From Diplolepis rosae (taxonomy: Eukaryota; Arthropoda; Insecta; Hymenoptera; Diplolepididae), in NCBI GenBank assembly GCA_030998225.1, contig JAPYXD010000680.1, positions 682,001 to 746,000 on the forward strand: a stretch of DNA of 64,000 nt, in the 5' to 3' direction. Both the position numbers and the translations under genes were made by a program. Below the pieces are notes generated by a model. It was not told the DNA's origin. It did not search any database and saw only the letters and a list, made by a program, of their open reading frames with translations. Of this stretch, positions 57,420 to 64,000 are shown one piece after another; positions within the stretch are counted from its first letter, which is position 1; each line of letters begins with the position of its first letter.

Positions 57420-58084
57420 AATAACCTCGAAAATTGATCTGAAGGTCAAGTTCATGAGTATAGATAAATGACCCCCACTATCCTTGACAATTTTGGTCAA
57501 AACCATTTTTTTGCAAATCGCTGTGTGAACATCTTGGTGATAAAAGACTGATGAAGGTACTGGAGTATCACTGATGAGCTCTACTTCAGTATTCGAGCGA
57601 AACGCTTTAATTCTGTGGAGAGACTCTGGTCCTGTTATTAAAATTAAAACTCCTGCTTCCTCAGAGGATGCTGGACATGGTGACAACTGCCTTAATCAAA
57701 GATGTGTAAAATGATCCATTTTCCGATCCTTCGAGGTAACGAAGCCAGTAAAGGCGTACTGCCCGGGGCGTTAGAGTATGAGGATGAAGCCGTTGTGTGT
57801 CCAACGACGAGTTGGCTTTGTTTTGGTCAAAGTCAGACAGCCTTCATAGTTAAATCTGTAGAGGTATGAGGGATATCACTCCCAGGATGGCGGACTCATC
57901 TGCGATGGGACCAAGATCCCTAAAGCGCGGGTCTTTGTAATCTACTATGGCACCTAAAAAACAAAACAGCCATAAAATAGCTTCGAAGAAAGAGACTTCA
58001 GTCTTCATTAGGAACAAACGTAGGGAGTTCTTCATCTGAACATTCTTGCGACGAAAATCCTTCAGTATTTTGATACATATACCC
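57420..58084 (-). other. GC-richer island with fragmentary open frames
   Basis: Minus-strand frames: FSSQECSDEELPTFVPNED with a stop at 57998; after a pyrimidine-AG, IVDYKDPRFRDLGPIADESA ending 57850; and SSEEAGVLILITGPESLHRI with HQDVHTAICKKMVLTKIVKD ending 57417. They look like decayed exons or pieces of an unrecognised element. No family can be named. Confidence 0.3.
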
Positions 58085-58480
58085 AGAAAACAGTTTCTTT
58101 GGTTCTAAAAAAAATGTCTTGGAATCAAACAAATTTGTGCATTTCGATACGATCAAAGAAAAGTTTCTTTGATTTGAAGAAATTTCTTGATTATTTATTT
58201 TTTCTTTGAATTGAAGAAATGAATGTCTACGCAGTCGCATAGTACATTTTAAATATGATTCACAGAAATACTTTCTTTAATTTAAAAAAAAAATCTTCTT
58301 CATTCAAAGTAATAAAATTAAATCAATTATTTCTTAATTTATTGCCAGTCCTGTATTTGAACCAAAAAATTAAAATCATATAAATGTATATTTGTGCTAA
58401 AGGTGATTTTACTTTGAAATGAAGAAATAAACTTGAAAAAACGATTTCTTAAATTTAAATAAGATTGATTGATGTTTCCA
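58085..58480. repeat. TTTCTTTGAATTGAAGAAAT word cluster
   Basis: Repeated short palindrome-like words (GAAAAGTTTCTTTGATTTGA, AATTGAAGAAATGAATG, GAAATACTTTCTTTAATTT, ACTTTGAAATGAAGAAAT). Same design as the other word-cluster elements. Outer ends not resolved. Confidence 0.5.
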
Positions 58481-58925
58481 GCCAAGATAAAAAATGGACA
58501 CAGCACAAAATATGAAGTGCTTGTTACATGGTGAAGACAGGATGAGATTCCGAAAAGGAATATAGAGATTTGGAGTTTATGAAACCTGCATCTTAGGAAG
58601 AACCATCGTGCGAAAAGGACTGCAATGTATGACAAATGTGACAGGAACTAACAAAAGAATATTAAGAGTCTTCAATATCCCGAAGTCTCAACGTTAATAA
58701 AACCCATAGAAAGAAATTTGTAATTCGTGTATTTCTCAATACGGATCATTTTCAGCGGCTCCAAAAACGTGTAAGAATCGTGATTGATGAGGTCAAATAA
58801 ATTCCGGATGCGGATTTATCGACCTCCTAAATTCCTAAAATTTGACCGGGACAATTTCAAATTCTCGTTCGAAAGTCATAAAATCACAGCGTCACCTTTA
58901 CGGAAACATATATGTGAGGACTGTA
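58481..58925. other. unique DNA, no feature
   Basis: Nothing supported. Confidence 0.35.
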
Positions 58926-58943
58926 ACACGTGGATCAATAAGT

Positions 58944-59606
58944 TATAACGATAAATTTTTGTTTATTTATCTTTTCAAATATCACATACTCTCGAGTATA
59001 AACAATATTCGATATCAAATGACTATGCTTATCCCGATCCTAATGACAATGATATTAACCTATATTAAAACGAACGTACTCACAAGTTTGATCAGCTTTT
59101 CGAATAGTACATAATAGTTATCTTGAAATCTTCTCCCTAGTTTTTCTACCCCAGAACCGTCGTTAATATTTTCAGAAGAAGTTGTTGAGCATGAAGAACG
59201 AATATCACAAAATATCTGAGCTTTCAGTTTATGCTTCAGTGTAAGCCTCAGAAGTTGATTATCGCCAATATGTATTACGGCACTCAGTAATTCGAAGTGG
59301 CGGTAACAGCAATGTTGAACTCCTAGAATCCTGGCCTATGGCAGCTTTTATTTATTGAAATTATGCCTCCGAAGGGCTTGCCTGTTGAATCCAACTAAAC
59401 TACCTTCAGTGCCTTTTCTCCTGCCTTCCCATATCTTTTGTCCCCCACTTCTCAATCACTCAGCCAATTGGCCTCGGATATTACAACATTTACTGATAAT
59501 TCCTCATGCTATATCCTTCCTCGATCCTTTCATAAATGATAGGTAATTTTGATTTAACTTGATGAGAATCCAATCAACATTCCAGATAACCATATAAATA
59601 TCTTAC
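58944..59606. mobile_element. 663-bp insertion in a mariner terminal repeat, possible solo LTR
   Basis: Bounded by AAGT at 58940-58943 and 59607-59610, a four-base duplication. Begins TATAACG and ends CTTACA, which would fit a worn TG...CA LTR. No inverted ends. The interior has short frames only. The class is uncertain. Confidence 0.6.
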
Positions 59607-59657
59607 AAAGTCCCGGGACTTACTAGGAAAAACACATTTTTTTGGAAAAACTCGACT

Positions 59658-60707
59658 TTATTCATCAACATAGTCTCCTTAAAAAGCAACACAATCAGTC
59701 CAGCGCTTCTCTTACATTCCAATACCTTTCTTGTAGAACGATTTATCTTTGGCCTCGAAATAAGCGTTCGTTTCGGTGATGACTTCCTCGTTAGAGTAGA
59801 ATCTCTTTCCTTGGAGCGTTTTTTTGAGGTCTGCAAACAGGTAGTAGTCGCTGGGGGCCAGATCCGGTGAATATGGTAGGTGCGAAAGCAATTCGAAGCT
59901 CAATTCATTCAAATTCGCCATGGTAGCAAGCAATTTGTGACACGGCGCATTGTCTTGGTAAAAGAGCACTTTTTTCTTCTTCATTTGGAGCCGTTTCTTA
60001 CCGATTTCGTTCTTTAAACGTATCAATTGGCCAATGTAACGTTCGCTATTGATCGTCTTACTTTCTTCAAGGTAGTCGATGAACAAAACTCCATGAGGAT
60101 CCCAAAATACTGAGGCCATAACCTTACCGGCCCACATTTGCGTTTTTGGCCGCTTTGGACGCTTCTCACCGACTGCAGTCCACTCGGCTGACGACCGCTT
60201 TGACTCCGGAGTGTAGTGATGGATCCAGGTTTCGTCCATTGTCACATACCGACGCAAAAAATTCAGTTTATTTCGGCGAAACAACTCTAAACAGCGCTCG
60301 GAATCAATGACACGTTGTCGTTTTTGATCCACCGTGAGCAAACGCGGCACCCACTTTGACAACAGCTTCCTCATAGGCAAATTTTCATGCAAAATATCGT
60401 ACACACTGCCGTAAGATATATTTAAGATGTCAGCTATCTCACGCAATTTTAATTTACGGTTTTCGAAAATGATTTGGTGGACTTTTTTTATGGTTTCCGG
60501 TGTAACTACCTCATTTGGCCGGCCGGAGCGATCAGCATCTTCAGTGTCTGTATGACCACGTTTAAACTCAGCATACCACTGACAAATGGTTGTTTTTGAT
60601 GGAGCAGAGTCCCCGTAGCAGTTTTCAAGCCATTGCTGAGCTTGCACTGTGTTTTTTTTCATCAAAAAGCGATGGTAAATCAACACACGAAATTGTTTCG
60701 AATCCAT
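59658..60707 (-). pseudogene. mariner transposase, nearly full length
   Basis: The start is taken at MDSKQFRVLIYHRFLMKKNT (60707), the conserved mariner start; an in-frame ATG at 60755 adds 16 unconserved residues. Order: two helix-turn-helix regions (about residues 1-110; GRPNEVVTPETIKKVHQII), the linker KWVPRLLTVDQK, first catalytic D in TMDETWIHHYTPES, second in FYQDNAPCH, third in YSPDLAPSDYYLF. There are 34 residues between the last two, giving D,D34D. The frame is open for about 331 codons. A TAA at 59712-59714 and another 12 codons on remove the tail EKRWTDCVA.GDYVDE; the ancestral stop is 59658-59660 (about 349 residues). The full catalytic triad is intact, so loss of activity would rest on the tail truncation and the damaged end. 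It is the youngest-looking transposon here. Confidence 0.92.
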
Positions 60708-60888
60708 TGTTTTAACAATATCAAGACTAGCGTCATTTAAATCACTGTAACTCATGGAACAAACATCAGAATGTCATGAAATTTTGATAGGTATCTTTTG
60801 AAGGTTGGTACTCATGAAAAATCATACAGAACTTTTGTTGGCAACGCCATCTATGTGTCAGTCCGGGGACTTATTGATCCACGTGTTA

Positions 60889-61227
60889 TCTCCGTCTCTT
60901 TCTTACACCTGTGAGAGCAATCATTCCTTCGCAGTCGCATCTGTGTGGATCTTTACTACACGCACTCACGGCCGTGTTGGTTAACCCGCAAATCAATTCA
61001 GGAATTTATGAAAGGTACCGAATTTCTCTCTTTCCCTCTTTTCCTTTCTCATGTACCAACTAGCCTGTGCCTTCATTCATCGAATTATTGTATTAACGAT
61101 AGTAATTAATTCAACTTTTATTATCAACTCTAATTATTTGAATAAATTCGATTTACATTACTTTAATAATCATTGTGTCCTTCACTGACTTATCCTTATC
61201 CCTAAGCGAGGATTATTCGATTCTAAC
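60889..61227. other. unique DNA, no feature
   Basis: Nothing recognised. Confidence 0.35.
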
Positions 61228-61231
61228 TTAA

Positions 61232-62144
61232 GGGGAGGTTCTCTTTTTTTTTCAAAAAATCGATTTTTTTTTTTTTTTAATCAAATGAAAGGTATGAATG
61301 CCTAGAATATTTGTGCAAAAGGATTTTTCGATCCGCAGCATATTTATCTTATTAAAGCGTCTTTGATGCGCCGAACATGCGTGCGCGGAGGAACGCTCAG
61401 GTGCCATTCTACTGCGCGGCCACGGATGTCCATAAATGACTGTATATGTATCGAAACGAAGTAGAGTCGGTATTATTTACGTTTCAGAGCAGCACATGCA
61501 AAAAACAATTGATGCAAGGTTTCTCTTGAGTACTCGAGTATCCAGTGATGATGGTTCCCTTGGAACGTGTATGTGAGACTTACAACTTTAAACGCGTTTA
61601 TCTCGAAATCCTTTTTGTTTATCCTAACGTCAAGCATAGCTCATGATCTACTGATCCGATTTACTTCATCTAAAATGTTCCTGGAAGAGTATGATTTTTT
61701 GTATGACTTATACCTAAAATAAACATAAACAATTGTTAAATAATAGTCGTTTGATAAGAAAAAACTTTAATAAAAAGAGGGTAAAATCGAATTTTTTCTT
61801 TGATTATGCATGAATTGGATAATTTTTAATGAAAATTCTTTAGAAATAGGTATAAGTCATAGGGAATTTTATAAACTGGACTATAAAAAACAAATTTTTG
61901 ATTTCAGTTCACTACAAGTGGCTACAACCTTGACGTTATCGAACAACGTCTCGCTTTCAAAGGATGACGAGACCCGCCATTTTGGGGCCACCATATTAGA
62001 TTTTGTCATAAAGAATTTTCTTTTGTATTTTAAAAAGATGGCTTAATAAACCATCATAACCGTTTGTTCGTATGTCTTTTCATTATCCGACAGTACATTA
62101 TCAAATTCCGCTTCATTTTCGGCTAAAAAGAGGAGAACCTCCCC
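61232..62144. mobile_element. TTAA-flanked element with GGGGAGGTTCTC ends (913 bp)
   Basis: Left end GGGGAGGTTCTC and right end GAGAACCTCCCC are exact inverses. TTAA at 61228-61231 and 62145-62148. The AAAATCGATTTTTTTT near the left end is shared with 15261-16480 and 51357-52055. A 78-codon plus-strand frame (61810-62046) has no recognised family. Non-autonomous piggyBac-like element by its target site. Confidence 0.85.
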
Positions 62145-62254
62145 TTAAAGCGATGAACCTTTGAATGAAGGTAAGTGTTTACGTAGTTGTGACGTAGCAA
62201 TATGGTGGTCTAGTCTGATACATAGAACACTTTTTTTGTGGGACTATAATTGGA

Positions 62255-62410
62255 TTGAATTGAGTGTCGTGATGAGAATGTATTCTTTAAAGTCGAAGTA
62301 ACTTTGAGAAAATTTAATTCATATTTACAATATCATAAAATTGAATTGAGCTTTAGTGTCAATTTACAAGAAATAATCTTGGATTTATACGAAGAACATA
62401 AGACGGGCCG
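62255..62410 (-). repeat. fragment of Penelope-tail-like repeat
   Basis: GTGATGAGAATGTATTCTTTAA, TAACTTTGAGAAAATTTAATTC and ATTGAGCTTTAGTGTCAA match 8140-8300. The preceding ACGTAGTTGTGACGTAGC (62177) recurs at 10330. Confidence 0.55.
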
Positions 62411-64000
62411 ATTTCTTTTATACTAAGTACAATACAACAATTTTTGTTGATTCGGGCTCCTATAAAATTTATGCTTTTGTCCAACTAAAGCATTAAACTT
62501 GCTCCTGCTTGAAAAGAGAGTCGATTTTCGTAGAATAATTATTTAGCTCTAAAATCGAATTATGAGATTCAAAGCAGAACATTTTGTGAGTGCATGATAC
62601 ATTTTGCAAAAAGAGTTTTTCGCTTTCTCTCTGATTTAGCTTCAGCACGTGTAAACATGTGTCCATACACCTGAGCAGGTAGATAACACTGCAGTGTAGT
62701 GTATTATCCAAATTGCATTATCATCCTATGTTTACGCGGTTATATCGTCAGCTGGTCTATTTGCCGCGGAGCGCTTTGCCGTACATAACAGGTCAAATAC
62801 CTTAATTGCTTTGTCCACGCAATTACGAAATTGCTTACAATTTACAATCAGCCGTTACTCGGTGTTGATCAGTTTTATGATTCGTCGCGCAGTTTGTCTT
62901 TTTCGCTTTGTTCATACTGCACATAAATCGCCAACCAGGCGCCAGAATAAATACTTGCATATTGATGAAGGGCTCAATGAATGTTTTCAATCAGTATCAC
63001 TCGCTCCAGAACTTCCCTGAAGACTTTCCTTTTTACAAGAAAATATACAATAATTTCTTCTTTTTCTTTTTCATTCATTTACTTTAAAAACTGTTCTTTT
63101 CGTTTCATTAGTTACATTTCTTTAAAGGTACAGAATGTTATTTTTCTTAACCTGACATTTTTAACTGAATATTTATGTTATGTTGAAAGTTTAATGAATA
63201 ACTGTCTATCTGTAAAAACAAAATTTTTAAAAGACGGAGAAACTTTCTTTTATTTAATTTAATTTTCAACTTTTCGTTTCTGTCTTTACCTTTTCCTGAT
63301 AAAGAACAAGACTCTATGAAAATTAAGCAATGTCGAAAAACATAAATAAACACAGAGAAAAGTAGTTACAATTTTTTTATGCCGATAAATTTAATGCTTG
63401 AGAAAACAATAATTATCATAATTTTTTCAGACTTCAAAAATTCAATTATCCTTATTGCTGACAAAAATAAAATGTCACATTGGAATCAGATCGCAATGGA
63501 GGGAAACTTAGTCAGACTGGTGATTTTAGTAAAATAAACAAAATTTGAAGTGTCAAAGATAATTTTCTATGACGCCGTACTTATTCGAAAATTTCTACTA
63601 ACGTTAGAAGCTGTAAAAATTATAAAGAAAGAAAAGATGAAATTGTGTAAGATTATAAATTATTACATTACTGGATTACTTTTTTGGTACTCAATTTAGT
63701 TGTTTGAAAATACATCTCATAGAAAAAATTATAAATTAATATTTTTTTTTTCCTCTTCAGCATTCTTTAGGAACTGGAATCAGGCGAAATTGAGTTTTAT
63801 GCAATTATAGCCAAGTAGGTATAAACCTTACAAGATAATTACGTGTTTTTCCGAGTTGAAGGGTTACTATTTGTAACGCACCATAAAATTCTCAGCATTT
63901 AAAAAAAGAAAAAGGAAGCTTTACGGGCTTCGTTAAACCGATGTAGCGTATACACTATAAGTTCCATTAGCCCATATTTTTAGTATCGCCGTAAAAATCT
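62411..64000. other. unique AT-rich DNA
   Basis: 62640-62960 is somewhat more balanced in composition. No gene, RNA or repeat is supported. Confidence 0.4.

Larger units (their letters stand above)
58926..60886 (-). mobile_element. mariner element, best preserved copy, with split 3' end
   Basis: 5' end, read from 60886: ACACGTGGATCAATAAGT + CCCCGGACTGAC; TA outside at 60887-60888. At the other side the same first 18 bases lie at 58926-58943 with TA at 58924-58925. The continuation AAGTCCCGGGACTTAC lies at 59607. A 663-bp insertion separates the two. Without it the element would be about 1.3 kb, the normal mariner size. Confidence 0.9.

Overview
The window is AT-rich eukaryotic nuclear DNA, almost certainly from an insect. 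The evidence is several mariner (D,D34D) transposase relics, a Tc1-type (DD34E) relic, a Penelope-type GIY-YIG fragment, TA- and TTAA-flanked miniature elements, a GT-AG spliced mini-gene and long AT microsatellites. The mariner ends resemble those familiar from Hymenoptera, but the species cannot be fixed from this sequence. I see no confident host gene, tRNA, rRNA or CRISPR array. The window reads as intergenic or large-intron DNA packed with nested mobile elements, separated by stretches of less repetitive DNA.

Layout. 1-4 kb: a 154-bp satellite, a hammerhead-like motif, a GC-rich repeat cluster, a mariner C-terminal relic and the first TTAA-flanked palindromic element. 4-6.4 kb: mostly single-copy sequence. 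6.4-7.35 kb: a foldback element with TTTTGTTGG/CCAACAAAA arms, holding a predicted spliced gene for a SAM-like protein. 8-14 kb: three more TTAA palindromes, two of them abutting on one shared TTAA, and two ACTGATT-arm elements. 15-19 kb: a 1.2-kb TTAA element and a mariner carrying nested insertions. 20-21 kb: 154-bp satellite. 22.6-27 kb: a broken mariner cut by a foldback element, three short inverted-repeat elements, and a Tc1-like pseudogene with a miniature element at its stop codon. 28.46-31.9 kb: a mariner with intact ends, blown apart by large insertions. 32-35 kb: two TTAA palindromes. 35.66-37 kb: a GGATTAC satellite. 37.6-38.96 kb: a foldback element with GGCCAGGGCC-type arms, carrying two divergent small genes and inserted in a 120-bp satellite. 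40.3-41.8 kb: Penelope fragment and satellite. 45.3-47.7 kb: a GATAGAAAAAGA foldback element. 50.8-53 kb: satellite with a TTAA element whose empty site can be seen elsewhere in the window. 56.4-57.4 kb: a foldback element around a 41-bp minisatellite. 58.9-60.9 kb: the best-preserved mariner. 61.2-62.1 kb: another TTAA element.

The most interesting theme is a set of unrelated-looking elements with the same plan: two arms made of many copies of one short, roughly palindromic word (a different word in each family) around unique DNA. In two of them that unique DNA holds small, plausibly spliced genes. This could be a class of elements with many transposase-binding sites and captured or dedicated accessory genes. 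That reading is inference. The arms, introns, splice signals and poly(A) signals are read from the sequence.
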